The notes below the pieces were generated by a model, which was not told the origin of the DNA, did not search any database, and worked only from the letters and a program-made list of their open reading frames with translations. A stretch of 64,000 bases of DNA from Natronohydrobacter sp. (GTDB lineage Bacteria; Pseudomonadota; Alphaproteobacteria; Rhodobacterales; Rhodobacteraceae), in the NCBI GenBank assembly GCA_030603695.1, contig JAUVXF010000011.1, positions 1-64,000 on the forward strand. Direction: 5' to 3'. Shown piece after piece: positions 36,801 through 46,786 of the stretch (the first letter of the stretch is position 1; every line of letters begins with the position of its first letter). Both the position numbers and the translations under genes were made by a program.

Positions 36801-38063
36801 CTATAGCGCCCGCCAGCCGATATCACGGCGGCAAAACCCCTCGCGCCAGTCGATTTGATCAACCATGCCGTAAGCGCGCGCCTGCGCCTGCGCCAGCGTT
36901 GCGCCGCGTGCGGTGACTGTCAGCACGCGCCCGCCATTGGCCAGCACCCGTGCGCCATCAAGCTTTGTGCCCGCGTGAAACACCATATGCGCGCTGTCCT
37001 TGGGGCAATCCTCCAGCCCGCGGATTTCGCTGCCCTTGGCATAGGCCCCCGGATAGCCCTGGGCGGCCATGACCACTGTCAAGGCGTGATCATCGGCCCA
37101 GTTTACCGCCATCTCGCCTAACCGCCCTTCGGCACAGGCCAGCATCAGATCCAGCGCCTGCGCGCCAAGGCGCATCATCAGCACCTGGCATTCAGGATCG
37201 CCAAAGCGCACATTGTATTCCACCAGCCGCGCCCGGCCCTCCTTGATCATCAACCCGGCATAAAGCACCCCCTGATAGGGCGTGCCGCGCCGGGCCATTT
37301 CGGCCATTGTGGGGCGGATGATTTGGGCCATCGCAGCCTCTGCAATGCTGTCTGACAGCACGGGCGCAGGCGAATAGGCCCCCATTCCGCCGGTGTTCGG
37401 GCCGGTATCGCCATCGCCCACGCGCTTGTGGTCTTGGGCCGTGCCAATCGGCAGGCAGGTTTCCCCATCCACCAGCACAAAGAAACTGGCCTCTTCGCCC
37501 TCCATGAATTCCTCTATCACCACTTCGGCCCCGGCCGCGCCGAATTCGCCGCCAAACATGGTGTCAATCGCGTCCAGCGCCTCGGCCTCGGTCATGGCCA
37601 CGATCACGCCCTTGCCAGCGGCCAGCCCATCGGCCTTGACCACGATGGGCGCGCCTTGGGCGCGGATGTAATCCCGCGCGGCTTCAGCTTGGGTGAAATG
37701 GGCATAGCCGGCAGTGGGGGCATTCACAGCGGCGCATATTTCCTTGGTAAACGCTTTGGACGCTTCCAGCCGCGCCGCACCCGCAGAGGGGCCAAAACAG
37801 GAGATCCCCACCGCACGCAGCCTGTCGGCCACGCCTGCGGCCAGCGGCGCTTCGGGGCCGATGACCACGAAATCCACGGCGTTTTCGGCACAAAACCGCA
37901 CCACCGCGCCACCATCACAAATATCCAGATCGGCGCATTCCGCGATTTCCGCCATGCCCGCATTGCCCGGCGCACAGATCAGCCGGTCGCATTTGGGGTT
38001 TTGCAGGATCGCCCATGCCAGCGCATGTTCGCGCCCGCCACTGCCCAGAACCAGAATATTCAT
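36801..38063 (-). CDS. purD: Phosphoribosylamine--glycine ligase
   Basis: 420 residues. MNILVLGSGGREHALAW at the start, ATP-grasp with VVKADGLAAGKGVIVA, and the signature RFGDPECQ. Second step of purine synthesis. The chosen ATG at 38063 matches the family start; the open frame further upstream is antisense to xseA. Confidence 0.96.
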   Translation of the reverse strand: MNILVLGSGGREHALAWAILQNPKCDRLICAPGNAGMAEIAECADLDICDGGAVVRFCAENAVDFVVIGPEAPLAAGVADRLRAVGISCFGPSAGAARLEASKAFTKEICAAVNAPTAGYAHFTQAEAARDYIRAQGAPIVVKADGLAAGKGVIVAMTEAEALDAIDTMFGGEFGAAGAEVVIEEFMEGEEASFFVLVDGETCLPIGTAQDHKRVGDGDTGPNTGGMGAYSPAPVLSDSIAEAAMAQIIRPTMAEMARRGTPYQGVLYAGLMIKEGRARLVEYNVRFGDPECQVLMMRLGAQALDLMLACAEGRLGEMAVNWADDHALTVVMAAQGYPGAYAKGSEIRGLEDCPKDSAHMVFHAGTKLDGARVLANGGRVLTVTARGATLAQAQARAYGMVDQIDWREGFCRRDIGWRAL

Positions 38064-38117
38064 TGCCCGCCCTCTCTTGGCACATTCGCGCTGCCGTTCT
38101 AGGGTGGGTTTGCGCCC

Positions 38118-39548
38118 ATGACAAGCAAAGGCCTGCCGATGGATATGATTGACGAACCCGCCAGCAACACGCCCGAATTTTCGGTATCCGAGGTATCGGG
38201 GGCGGTAAAGCGTGTGCTGGAGGGGGAATTTGGCCGCATTCGCGTGCGCGGCGAAGTGGGGCGCGTGATGGTGGCGCGCACGGGCCATATGTATTTCGAT
38301 CTGAAAGATGATCGCGCGGTCATCGCCTCTGTCAGCTGGAAAGGGCAAGTTGCCCGCATGTCCGTGCGCCCCGAAGAGGGGATGGAGGTGATCGCAACTG
38401 GTCGCCTGACCACTTTCGCACCGCAATCCAAATACCAGTTGCAAGTAGAGAGTGTGGAACCCGCAGGCGCAGGGGCGCTGATGGCGATGCTGGAAAAACG
38501 CAAGGCCGCGCTGGCCGCAGAGGGGCTGTTTGCGCCTGAACGCAAGCGCCGCCTGCCTGCCCTGCCGCGTGTGATCGGGGTGATCACCTCTCCGCAAGGG
38601 GCGGTGATTCGGGATATCCTGCACCGGCTGCAAGACCGCTTTGGCGTGCATGTGCTGCTTTGGCCTGTGGCGGTGCAGGGCCAAGCCTGCGCGGGCGAGG
38701 TGGCGCGCGCGATTGCGGGGTACAATGCCCTGCCCGAAGCTGGGGCAATCCCGCGCCCCGATGTGCTGATCGTGGCGCGCGGCGGGGGGTCTATCGAAGA
38801 TCTCTGGGGGTTCAACGAGGAAATTGTCGTGCGCGCGGCTGCCAATAGCCGCATTCCGCTAATTTCGGCTGTCGGCCATGAAACCGATACCACGCTGATA
38901 GATTTCGCTTCTGACCAGCGCGCGCCGACGCCCACAGCGGCGGCGGAAATGGCGGTGCCGGTGCATGCCGATCTGCTGGCGCATGTGGCGGGCTTGGAAG
39001 CACGGTTGCTGCGCACAGGCGGGCAGATGGTCAGCGCGCGCCGCCAGCGGCTTGCTGATCTGTCACGCGCCCTGCCGCGTGCCGAAGCGTTGCTGGCCCC
39101 GGCCCTGCAACGCTTCGATATCTGGGCAGAACGGTTTCCGGGGGCGCTGCGTGCGCTGATTGCTGCCAAGGGGCAAGAGTTGCGCAGCACGTCGGCAGGG
39201 CTGCGCGCGGCGACTATCCGTTTTCAGATTGACAAATCCCGCGACCGGCTGGACGAGCGCGCCTTGCGCGCGCGCCGCGCCATGGGCTTGCGGCTGGAGG
39301 CACAGGCCACAAAGCTGGCCGCGCTGGAACGGCTGCGCCAGTCGCTTGGCTATCCTGCCACCTTGCGGCGCGGCTACGCGGTGGTGCGCGATGAGGGGGG
39401 GCAGGTGATCACTGCCGCCGCCCAAGCCGTGCAGGCCCGGATGCTGGAAATTGAATTTGCCGATAGCCGTTTGTCTGCTTTGCCACAAAAACCCGGCAAG
39501 GCCGCAAAACCCGCACCCAAACCGCCAGAACAGGGGGATTTGTTTTAG
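38118..39548 (+). CDS. xseA: Exodeoxyribonuclease VII large subunit
   Basis: 476 residues. OB-fold N-terminus (RVRGEVGRV...GHMYFDLKDD), then PRVIGVITSPQGAVIRDILH and ARGGGSIEDLWGFNEE of the catalytic region, coiled coil and a lysine/proline-rich tail. Degrades single-stranded DNA with XseB, which is not nearby. Divergent from purD. Confidence 0.95.
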   Translation: MTSKGLPMDMIDEPASNTPEFSVSEVSGAVKRVLEGEFGRIRVRGEVGRVMVARTGHMYFDLKDDRAVIASVSWKGQVARMSVRPEEGMEVIATGRLTTFAPQSKYQLQVESVEPAGAGALMAMLEKRKAALAAEGLFAPERKRRLPALPRVIGVITSPQGAVIRDILHRLQDRFGVHVLLWPVAVQGQACAGEVARAIAGYNALPEAGAIPRPDVLIVARGGGSIEDLWGFNEEIVVRAAANSRIPLISAVGHETDTTLIDFASDQRAPTPTAAAEMAVPVHADLLAHVAGLEARLLRTGGQMVSARRQRLADLSRALPRAEALLAPALQRFDIWAERFPGALRALIAAKGQELRSTSAGLRAATIRFQIDKSRDRLDERALRARRAMGLRLEAQATKLAALERLRQSLGYPATLRRGYAVVRDEGGQVITAAAQAVQARMLEIEFADSRLSALPQKPGKAAKPAPKPPEQGDLF

Positions 39549-39574
39549 TTTTGCCAACGGGCATAAAATAGCCG

Positions 39575-39703
39575 ATGGCCTGTTTCGGAGGGGAGGGGCT
39601 GGAAGGCCAGTATCGCAACTGCGCTACAGGGAAACAGACCGGCACTGTGTCCCGTATAGCAGCCTATGCGCCGCGCGCGGATGCAGGTGCAAAGCCTGGT
39701 TAG
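39575..39703 (+). CDS. Doubtful 42-codon ORF in the xseA/VOC gap
   Basis: MACFGGEGLEGQYRNCATGK... to TAG. It is open but has only a weak ribosome site and matches no family that I know. Recorded because the gap (234 bases) otherwise holds nothing clear. Confidence 0.15.
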   Translation: MACFGGEGLEGQYRNCATGKQTGTVSRIAAYAPRADAGAKPG

Positions 39704-39781
39704 ATGATTTTATTGCGAAACTGCCTTGGCGCGATGCCAAATCTGTTGTTGGCGAGATGGCGGATTGATAAATCTAGAATC

Positions 39782-40192
39782 ATGCCCAGCCGAATTGCGC
39801 ATTTTGCCCTGCTTGTTCCCGATTATGATGAAGCGCTTGCGTTCTTTTTGCGTATCGGTTTTGAATGCCGCGAGGATACTGACCTTGGCCAAGGCAAGCG
39901 TTGGGTGCGCATTGCCCCAGTGGGCGCGCAAACCGAGATTTTGTTGGCCCGCGCTGTCGGGGATCAGCAAATCGCGGTCATAGGTGCGCAGGGCGGTGGC
40001 AGGGTTTGGCTTTTCCTTGAATCCACCGATTTCGAGGCGGATCATACCAGATTGCGCGCGGCTGGCGTGACATTTGAAGGCAATCCGCGCAACGAGCCAT
40101 ATGGGCGCGTTGTGGTTTGGAGTGATCCTTGGGGCAACAGGTGGGATTTGATCCAGTTCGCCCAGACTGACCTTGGAGCCGCCATCGTGTAA
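39782..40192 (+). CDS. VOC (glyoxalase/dioxygenase-like) family protein
   Basis: 136 residues with the beta-alpha-beta-beta-beta repeat of VOC proteins: IAHFALLVPDYDEALAFF, then YGRVVVWSDPWGNRWDLIQF near the end. These proteins bind a metal and handle varied substrates; none can be named here. The start at MPSRIAHF agrees with the family. Confidence 0.82.
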   Translation: MPSRIAHFALLVPDYDEALAFFLRIGFECREDTDLGQGKRWVRIAPVGAQTEILLARAVGDQQIAVIGAQGGGRVWLFLESTDFEADHTRLRAAGVTFEGNPRNEPYGRVVVWSDPWGNRWDLIQFAQTDLGAAIV

Positions 40193-40250
40193 GGCCGTTG
40201 CGCGCTTTGGCGGATGGCCACCCACAAAGGGCACCAGAACACTCGCCCGC

Positions 40251-41438
40251 TTACCTGTTGCGCATGACCGCCCCCAGCGCGCGTGCCGTGGCGGCAATGC
40301 CCGCATCATTCAGCCCCGCCATATTGGCCCGCCCGTCGCCCAAGATATAGATGCCATGGGCGGCGCGCAGATGTTCCACCTCTGCCCCGTCCAGCGGCAA
40401 AAGCGAGAACATGCCCTGTTGCGCCGCGATAAAGCCAAAGCTGTCAGAGCCTGTTTCGGCCCGGATCGCATCGGCAAGCGCGCGGCGGTTTCCTGTCACG
40501 CGCGCGCGCATCTCTTCCAGCTCTGACAGCCACATCTGGCGTAGGGCGGAATTTGCCAGAATGGTGCTGACAATCCGGCCCCCGTGATCGGGGGGGAAGG
40601 CAAAGCTGGTGCGGTTCAGCCCGGCCAGAATTGCGGCCAGCGTGGCGCGCCTGCCTTCTGGCACAATCGCCATCGCCACGCCCACACGTTCGCGGTAAAG
40701 CCCGAAATTCTTGGAGCAACTGGCGGCCACCAGCACTTCGGGCAGGTGTGCGGCCAGATGGCGCAGCCCCGCCGCATCCGCATCCAGCCCCGCCCCAAAG
40801 CCCTGATAGGCCATATCCACAAACGGCACCGCGCCGCGCCGTTCCAGAAGCGCGGCTGTCTCGGCCCAGTCTTGCAAGGTCAGATCAACGCCTGTGGGGT
40901 TGTGGCAGCAGCCATGTAACAGCACCACATCGCCAGCGCCCACCTGCGCCAAATCCTCGAAATAGCCAGCGCGATCCAAGCCGCCGCAACTGCTGTCCAG
41001 ATAGCGATAGGGCCGCGCCTGCAACCCTGTGGCCGCGATCAGGGGCAAGTGGTTGGGCCATGTCTGCGCACTGACCCAGATCACAGCTTCGGGCCGCGCG
41101 AGCTTGATCAATTCGCACACCTGACGCACCGCCGCCGTGCCGCCGGGCGTGCCAACAGCCGCCACACGCGCACCGGGAACAGTGCCGCCCAGAAGCAAAT
41201 TCTCCATCCCCTCCAGAAACGCGGCATCGCCCGCCAGTGCCAGATAGGATTTGCTGTCCTGGCTTTCCAATATCTGCGCCTCTGCGGCCTTGACCGCGCG
41301 CATTACAGGGGTGCGCCCCTGCGCATTGCGGTAAACGCCCACACCCAGATCCACCTTATCCGGGCGGCTGTCTTGCGCAAAGGCTTGCATCAGGGCGATG
41401 ATGGCATCCAGCTTGGGGGCGGGCAGGGTTTCAAACAT
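40251..41438 (-). CDS. Aromatic/aspartate aminotransferase
   Basis: 395 residues of class I aminotransferases, aspartate/tyrosine subgroup: DLGVGVYRNAQGRTPVM, CHNPTG, and the PLP lysine in SCSKNFGLYRERVG. Transfers amino groups between aspartate or aromatic amino acids and 2-oxoglutarate. The start is MFETLPAPKLDA. Confidence 0.92.
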   Translation of the reverse strand: MFETLPAPKLDAIIALMQAFAQDSRPDKVDLGVGVYRNAQGRTPVMRAVKAAEAQILESQDSKSYLALAGDAAFLEGMENLLLGGTVPGARVAAVGTPGGTAAVRQVCELIKLARPEAVIWVSAQTWPNHLPLIAATGLQARPYRYLDSSCGGLDRAGYFEDLAQVGAGDVVLLHGCCHNPTGVDLTLQDWAETAALLERRGAVPFVDMAYQGFGAGLDADAAGLRHLAAHLPEVLVAASCSKNFGLYRERVGVAMAIVPEGRRATLAAILAGLNRTSFAFPPDHGGRIVSTILANSALRQMWLSELEEMRARVTGNRRALADAIRAETGSDSFGFIAAQQGMFSLLPLDGAEVEHLRAAHGIYILGDGRANMAGLNDAGIAATARALGAVMRNR

Positions 41439-41491
41439 GGCGCGCGCGCTTTCTTTTTTGGCAAATGGGCTTTGGGCCGGGGAATATGAAT

Positions 41492-42049
41492 TCAGGATGC
41501 AGGCGACCAGTCGCGCGTCAGAAGGCGGGTGCGCTCTTCTTGCCGGACAGGGGTGAACCCGTGTTTCTGATATTGGATCAGCGCGCGCGGGTGATCCAGG
41601 GTGCAGGTATTGACCAGCAGTTTCCGAACCCCTTCGCGCGCCCAGCCTGTCAGGATGGCGGTGCGCAGCATCCAACTGCCCAAACCCCGCCCGACAGAGG
41701 CCGGAACCAGCCCGAAATAGCTGAGATCGCAAATATCCCCCGCGCGCCAGTCCAGCATGAAAAACCCGTGTGGCCAGCCATGATCTATCAGCGAATAGAG
41801 CGCCACATCAGGATGCGTGAGCCAAGCTTCAATTTCTGCATCTTCGCTGGCATGCAGATCTGTCCATGCGTAATCGCGGCCAACCGCATCATAGAGCGCG
41901 CGAAAATACCAGACAGGGGGCTTTTGTGCCCGCAGCAAAGCGCCGGTCATGCCATTGGGGGTATGGGGCCACTCATACCCTGGCCTTTTGTCCATTTCCA
42001 GAAAGGTGACAGTATAGGGAACCTGCATTCCCGCGCGCCAACTGGTCAT
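41492..42049 (-). CDS. GNAT-family N-acetyltransferase
   Basis: 185 residues. Acetyl-CoA loop VGRGLGSWMLR, then the helical C-terminus NTCTLDHPRALIQYQKHGF typical of GNAT. Substrate unknown. Overlaps the sulfurtransferase gene by four bases (ATGA), so same operon. Confidence 0.85.
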   Translation of the reverse strand: MTSWRAGMQVPYTVTFLEMDKRPGYEWPHTPNGMTGALLRAQKPPVWYFRALYDAVGRDYAWTDLHASEDAEIEAWLTHPDVALYSLIDHGWPHGFFMLDWRAGDICDLSYFGLVPASVGRGLGSWMLRTAILTGWAREGVRKLLVNTCTLDHPRALIQYQKHGFTPVRQEERTRLLTRDWSPAS

Positions 42050-42891
42050 CCGGTTTGCACCTTCAGATCGGCGAATTGCCCCCATTCCGCCCAAGAGCCA
42101 TCATACAGCGCATGCGCCCGGTGGCCCAGAATTTCCAGCCCAAGACTAAGCACGGCGGCTGTGATCCCAGAGCCACAGGTCGTGATGATCTGGCGATCCA
42201 GATCAACGCCGGCCTGTTCAAAGGCCGCGCGCAAGGCATCGCCTTTCAGCATTGTCCCATCGGGGGCTTTGAGCGCGGTGAAGGGCAGGTTGATGGCGCC
42301 GGGCATATGGCCCGCGCGCAGGCCCGCGCGCGGCTCTGGCGTATCACCGCGAAAACGCTCTGCGGGCCGGGCATCAAGGATTTGCCAATCGCGCAGCTTT
42401 ACGGCGGCGGCCACTTCGCTGACATCTTTCACCATATGCGCCTGACGCTGCGCCGTAATATGGCGATCACGCAGGATAGGCGCCATATCTTCCATCTCGC
42501 GGCCCTCTGCCTGCCATTTGGGCAAGCCACCATCCAGAACGGCCACATCGGTCTTGCCCATCAGGCGAAACAGCCACCACACGCGCGCCGCCGAAAACAG
42601 GCCCATCCCGTCATAGACCACGATCTGATGACCATCGCCCACGCCCATGGCGCGCATGCGTGACATGAATTTTTCCACTGGTGGGGCCATATGGGGCAGA
42701 TCAGAGCGGTGATCACTGATCTCGTCAATATCAAAGAACCGCGCGCCGGGAATATGGCCCGCCTCATATTCGGCCCGCGCATCGCGGCCCATTTGTGGCA
42801 GATACCAGCTGGCATCGAGAACGCGCAAATCGGGGTCATTGAGATGCTTGGCCAGCCATTCGGTTGAGACCAGCGTTTTCGGATCGTCCAT
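42046..42891 (-). CDS. sseA: 3-Mercaptopyruvate/thiosulfate sulfurtransferase
   Basis: 281 residues, two rhodanese domains. The C-terminal one has the active cysteine in CGSGITAA (the G-S-G-I pattern favours mercaptopyruvate), and WYLPQMGRDAR, GHIPGARFFDID are in the first. Transfers sulfane sulfur. Confidence 0.92.
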   Translation of the reverse strand: MDDPKTLVSTEWLAKHLNDPDLRVLDASWYLPQMGRDARAEYEAGHIPGARFFDIDEISDHRSDLPHMAPPVEKFMSRMRAMGVGDGHQIVVYDGMGLFSAARVWWLFRLMGKTDVAVLDGGLPKWQAEGREMEDMAPILRDRHITAQRQAHMVKDVSEVAAAVKLRDWQILDARPAERFRGDTPEPRAGLRAGHMPGAINLPFTALKAPDGTMLKGDALRAAFEQAGVDLDRQIITTCGSGITAAVLSLGLEILGHRAHALYDGSWAEWGQFADLKVQTG

Positions 42892-43013
42892 CTTCCACCC
42901 CCGTCAGAGCCTTGCGCGCATGTTATCCCTTACCCGTAACGGCACAAAAGCACGCTGGCAAGACGCCTCTCCCCCCTTTCCCCGCGCGCAATGATGGCGT
43001 ATCGCTGCGCGCC

Positions 43014-44099
43014 ATGAGTGATATGTTGACCGAGAGATATGACGCTTTGGTTGAGGCGGGCACGATCCGCCCGGATGCAGCGCAGCGCGCGGCATTGGCC
43101 TTGTTTGCGCCGATCTATGCCTATCTGGCCAAACCCGCCCCAAAGGCGGGCGGGCTGCGGGGGCTTTTGGCGCGGCGCAAGCCCGATCCTGCGCCGGGGC
43201 TGTATCTATGGGGGGGCGTGGGGCGGGGCAAATCCATGCTGATGGATCTGTTTGTCGCCACGTTGGATGATATCCCCAAGCGGCGGGTGCATTTTCACGC
43301 CTTCATGCAGGAAATACATTCAGGCATGCACGCGGCGCGCAAGCGCGGTGTCGAAGATGCGCTGGCCCCTGTGGCCGATGCGGTGGCGCAAGAGGTGCGG
43401 CTTCTGGCCTTTGACGAGATGCAGATCACCGATATCACCGATGCGATGATCGTGGGGCGGTTGTTCGAGCGGCTGATGGCGGCAGGCGTGGTGATTGTGA
43501 CCACATCCAACCGGGTGCCGGATGATCTGTATAAAAACGGGCTGAACCGGGCGCTGTTTGTGCCCTTCATCGAGATGATCAAAACCCGCATGACCGTGCA
43601 TGCCCTGCAATCCGAGACGGATTACCGCCAGCACCGCCTTGCGGGTGCGCAGGTCTGGTTTGCGCCCGCAGACAGTGCCGCGCGCGCAGAAATGGCGCGG
43701 TTCTGGGAGGAATTGACCGGGCATGATCCGGGCAAGCCATTGGTGCTGAAAGTGAAGGGGCGCGATGTGGTGATCCCGCGCGCCCATAATGGCGTGGGCT
43801 GGGCAAGGTTTTGGGATCTATGCGGCCAGCCCTTGGGGCCTGCCGATTATCTGGCACTGGCAGAGGCGCTGCGCGTGTTGATGATCGAGGATATCCCCTA
43901 TCTGACAGTATCGAATTACAACGAGGCCAAGCGCTTTGTGACCCTGATCGACACGCTTTATGAAGCGCGTGTGCGGTTGATCGCCTCTGCCGCGTCAGAG
44001 CCTGAGCAGCTTTATACGGAAGGGGCCGGGTCTTTCGAGTTTGAGCGCACGGCATCGCGCTTGCGCGAGATGCAAGGGGCAGAGTGGGGCGCGGAATGA
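43014..44099 (+). CDS. zapE: ZapE/AFG1-like cell division ATPase
   Basis: 361 residues. Walker A GGVGRGKSMLMDLF, Walker B LLAFDEMQITDITDAM, sensor TSNRVPDDLY. Homologues act at the division ring or in mitochondrial protein quality control. Divergent from sseA with a 122-base gap. Confidence 0.92.
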   Translation: MSDMLTERYDALVEAGTIRPDAAQRAALALFAPIYAYLAKPAPKAGGLRGLLARRKPDPAPGLYLWGGVGRGKSMLMDLFVATLDDIPKRRVHFHAFMQEIHSGMHAARKRGVEDALAPVADAVAQEVRLLAFDEMQITDITDAMIVGRLFERLMAAGVVIVTTSNRVPDDLYKNGLNRALFVPFIEMIKTRMTVHALQSETDYRQHRLAGAQVWFAPADSAARAEMARFWEELTGHDPGKPLVLKVKGRDVVIPRAHNGVGWARFWDLCGQPLGPADYLALAEALRVLMIEDIPYLTVSNYNEAKRFVTLIDTLYEARVRLIASAASEPEQLYTEGAGSFEFERTASRLREMQGAEWGAE

Positions 44100-44106
44100 G
44101 GGGGGG

Positions 44107-44143
44107 ACGATCCTGCCCCCCCATTGAGGGGGGTCAGGATCGT
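44107..44143. terminator. Strong convergent hairpin between zapE and queG
   Basis: ACGATCCTG and a C run pair with a G run and CAGGATCGT to give about 15 bp; the loop is ATTGA-like. It covers the queG stop. No U tract, so it may act through stability on both strands. Confidence 0.6.
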
Positions 44144-45210
44144 GGGCGCCTATCCGCGCCCGGCCCGGCCCCCGGCGTGGCGCGCAAGCGCGACACGGCC
44201 CATTGCGCGGCCTCTGCCACGGTATCATCCCCATCCACGCACAGCGCCTGCGCCGCGGGCAAAAGCGCCGCAGCGCCCGAATTGCCAATCGCGTAAAGCA
44301 CGTTGCGCACAAAGCGGTTGCGCCCGATCCGTTTGATCGGGGAGCCGGAAAACCGCGCGCGAAAGCCCGCATCATCCAGCCCCGCCAGCGTGGCCAGATC
44401 AGGTGCCACCATGCCATCGCGCGCCGCATATTTCACCTCTGACGCCGTGCGCGCGAATTTGTTCCATGGGCAGACGGCAAGGCAATCATCGCAACCATAA
44501 ATCCGGTTGCCCATGCGCGCGCGCAGTTCCAGCGGCACAGGGCCGTGATGTTCGATCGTCAGATATGAGATGCAGCGCCGTGCATCCAGTTGATAAGGCG
44601 CGGGAAAGGCATCTGTCGGGCAGATATCCAGACAGGCGCGGCACGAGCCGCAATTCTCGCGCGCGGGGCTGTCTGCGGGCAAATCCAGCGTGGTGAAGAT
44701 CGCACCCAGAAAGAACCAGTTGCCCAGATCTCGCGACAGAAGGTTGGTATGCTTGCCCTGCCAGCCCAGCCCTGCCGCCGCGGCCAAGGGTTTTTCCATC
44801 ACCGGCGCGGTATCGACAAAAACCTTGATCTCTCCGCCCGCCTGCGCAATCAGCCACCGCCCCAGCGCCTTCAGGCGCTTTTTGACCACATCATGATAAT
44901 CGCGCCCCTGCGCATAGGCGGAAATCACCCCGCAATCGCGATGTTCCAGAAGCGCCAGCGGATCATGCCGGGGGGTATAGGGTTCGGCCAGCATGATGAT
45001 GCTGCGCGCCTGCGCCCAGAGTGCGGCGGGATTGCCGCGCCATGCCATGCGCTCTGCCATCCAGCCCATTTGCCCATGGCGCCCTTTGGCCACAAACTCT
45101 GCCAGCCGTTCGGCGGCCTGTGGGATGGCATCGGGCCGTGTCACCGCGCAGGCCTCAAACCCAAGGCGGCGGGCCTCTGCCATCAGATCGGATTTCAACG
45201 CGGCGCTCAT
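44134..45210 (-). CDS. queG: Epoxyqueuosine reductase
   Basis: 358 residues. Two 4Fe-4S motifs, [16 protein letters not shown] and [15 protein letters not shown], with the cobalamin-binding N-terminal domain before them. Last step of queuosine formation in tRNA. A HEAT-like tail ([19 protein letters not shown]) follows. Confidence 0.95.
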   Translation of the reverse strand: MSAALKSDLMAEARRLGFEACAVTRPDAIPQAAERLAEFVAKGRHGQMGWMAERMAWRGNPAALWAQARSIIMLAEPYTPRHDPLALLEHRDCGVISAYAQGRDYHDVVKKRLKALGRWLIAQAGGEIKVFVDTAPVMEKPLAAAAGLGWQGKHTNLLSRDLGNWFFLGAIFTTLDLPADSPARENCGSCRACLDICPTDAFPAPYQLDARRCISYLTIEHHGPVPLELRARMGNRIYGCDDCLAVCPWNKFARTASEVKYAARDGMVAPDLATLAGLDDAGFRARFSGSPIKRIGRNRFVRNVLYAIGNSGAAALLPAAQALCVDGDDTVAEAAQWAVSRLRATPGAGPGADRRPRS

Positions 45211-45234
45211 GGCCCAGAGATGGGCCTTTGCGCC

Positions 45235-45900
45235 CTAAAAATCCAGATCGGCATAATGCGGCGGGGGCAAAAACCCCGGAACCTGATCCGCCAGCAGCGT
45301 GCGAAAGGCCGGGCGCGATTTGATCTTGGCATACCATTCATGCACAAGGCTGGAGCGCTGCCAATCCACATCCTTGATGTAATCAAGGCAAGACAGATGC
45401 GCCGCAGCGGTGAAATCGGCCAATGTCATGTCATTGCCCGCCAGCCAACGGCGCTGACCCAACAGCCAATCCATGTAATCCAGATGAAACTTGATCCGCG
45501 CCGAGCCAAGCTTGATGCGCTGCGAATCCGGGTATCCGCGATTCATGATTTTCTTGTTCACCCGCTCGTAAAGCAGGTTGGATGTCACCTCGACATGGAA
45601 TTTATCATCAAACCAAGTGCAGATGCGGCGCATTTCATAACGGTCATCGGCATTGCGCGGCACAAGCGGCGGGTTTGGGATCACCTCGTCCAGATATTCG
45701 CAAATTGCCTGACTTTCTGTCAGCATGCGGCCATCCAGCCGCAAGACCGGCACTTTTCCGGCAGGATTGCGGCGCATGAAGTCCTGAGATGGCTCCCAGT
45801 AGCGTTCTTCCACCAATTCCACCTCTATGCGCTTTTCGGCCAGTGTCAGGCGCACTTTGCGACAGAAGGGCGAGAGGGGAACGTGATAGAGGCGGGCCAT
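45235..45900 (-). CDS. Glutathione S-transferase family protein
   Basis: 221 residues. Thioredoxin-fold N-terminus with SPFCRKVRLTL, NPAGKVPVL and LTESQAICEYLDE (glutathione site), then the helical domain with WLAGNDMTLADFT. 24 bases upstream of queG on the same strand. Confidence 0.9.
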   Translation of the reverse strand: MARLYHVPLSPFCRKVRLTLAEKRIEVELVEERYWEPSQDFMRRNPAGKVPVLRLDGRMLTESQAICEYLDEVIPNPPLVPRNADDRYEMRRICTWFDDKFHVEVTSNLLYERVNKKIMNRGYPDSQRIKLGSARIKFHLDYMDWLLGQRRWLAGNDMTLADFTAAAHLSCLDYIKDVDWQRSSLVHEWYAKIKSRPAFRTLLADQVPGFLPPPHYADLDF

Positions 45901-45966
45901 GCTGGGAAATCTGCTTTCTTGTGCTTTGGGGGTGATACTCTCTCTTGCCGTGCGCGCACGGAAAGT

Positions 45967-46710
45967 TCAACCGCCGATACAGGCCGCGCGCCCATCGCGC
46001 GCGATGGTTGCGGCGCCGTCCATGATCGCGCCGGTGCGATTGCGGATAAATTGGGTGGGGTTGGCAGCATCACGCTGTTTGGGCGCAGGCAGCACAGCGG
46101 CCAGACGCGCGGCTTGCAGTGCTGTCAGATTGGCGGCAGAGGTGCGGAAATAGCGTTGTGCCGCCGCTTCCACACCGAACACGCCGTCATCGAATTCGGC
46201 AATGTTCAGATATATCTCCAAAATACGGTGTTTGGGCCAGAGGGTTTCTATCAGCAGGGTAAAGCCTGATTCCAGCGCCTTGCGCCCCCAGTTGCGGCCA
46301 TGCCAGAGAAACACGTTTTTTGCGGTTTGCTGCGACAGCGTAGAGGCCCCGCGCGTAGAGCCAGAGGCGATCACACGGCGGATTTCGGTCATGTCAAAGC
46401 CCCAATGCAGGCAGAAATTGGCATCCTCCGCTGCAATGACAGAGCGCGCCATCACAGGGGCAATCTGTTCCATAGGCACCCATTGACGCTGAATTTCGCC
46501 CAAGCGGCGGTATTCTTGCAGCATATACAGGCCACCTGGCGGGGCAATGAAGCGATACAGCAGCACCCACAGCACCGATATGAGCAGCACAAGCGCAAGC
46601 CCGCGCCACAGCATGCGCCAGCCCCAGCGCACCCCGTCGGCAAAGCCGCCAAACCCCCGCCGAGGGGCTGCGCTGTCTTTGCGCGGCTTGCGGGATTTTG
46701 CTTTTGCCAT
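45967..46710 (-). CDS. mtgA: Monofunctional biosynthetic peptidoglycan transglycosylase
   Basis: 247 residues. A basic start, one membrane helix (LALVLLISVLWVLLYRF) and a GT51 domain with the catalytic EDANFCLHWGFD and GASTLSQQTAKNVFLW. Polymerises lipid II in the periplasm. Confidence 0.95.
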   Translation of the reverse strand: MAKAKSRKPRKDSAAPRRGFGGFADGVRWGWRMLWRGLALVLLISVLWVLLYRFIAPPGGLYMLQEYRRLGEIQRQWVPMEQIAPVMARSVIAAEDANFCLHWGFDMTEIRRVIASGSTRGASTLSQQTAKNVFLWHGRNWGRKALESGFTLLIETLWPKHRILEIYLNIAEFDDGVFGVEAAAQRYFRTSAANLTALQAARLAAVLPAPKQRDAANPTQFIRNRTGAIMDGAATIARDGRAACIGG

Positions 46711-46786
46711 GCCTGTATCAACTTATCTGCACGAGAGGCGGGTGAAAGCGGCGCGCGCGGTCGCGTGCAACCTTGTGGGGGCGCGT

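Noticed and set aside
38064-38684. N-terminal extension of purD
   Set aside because: PurD starts at MNILVLGSGG; the upstream frame is antisense to xseA.
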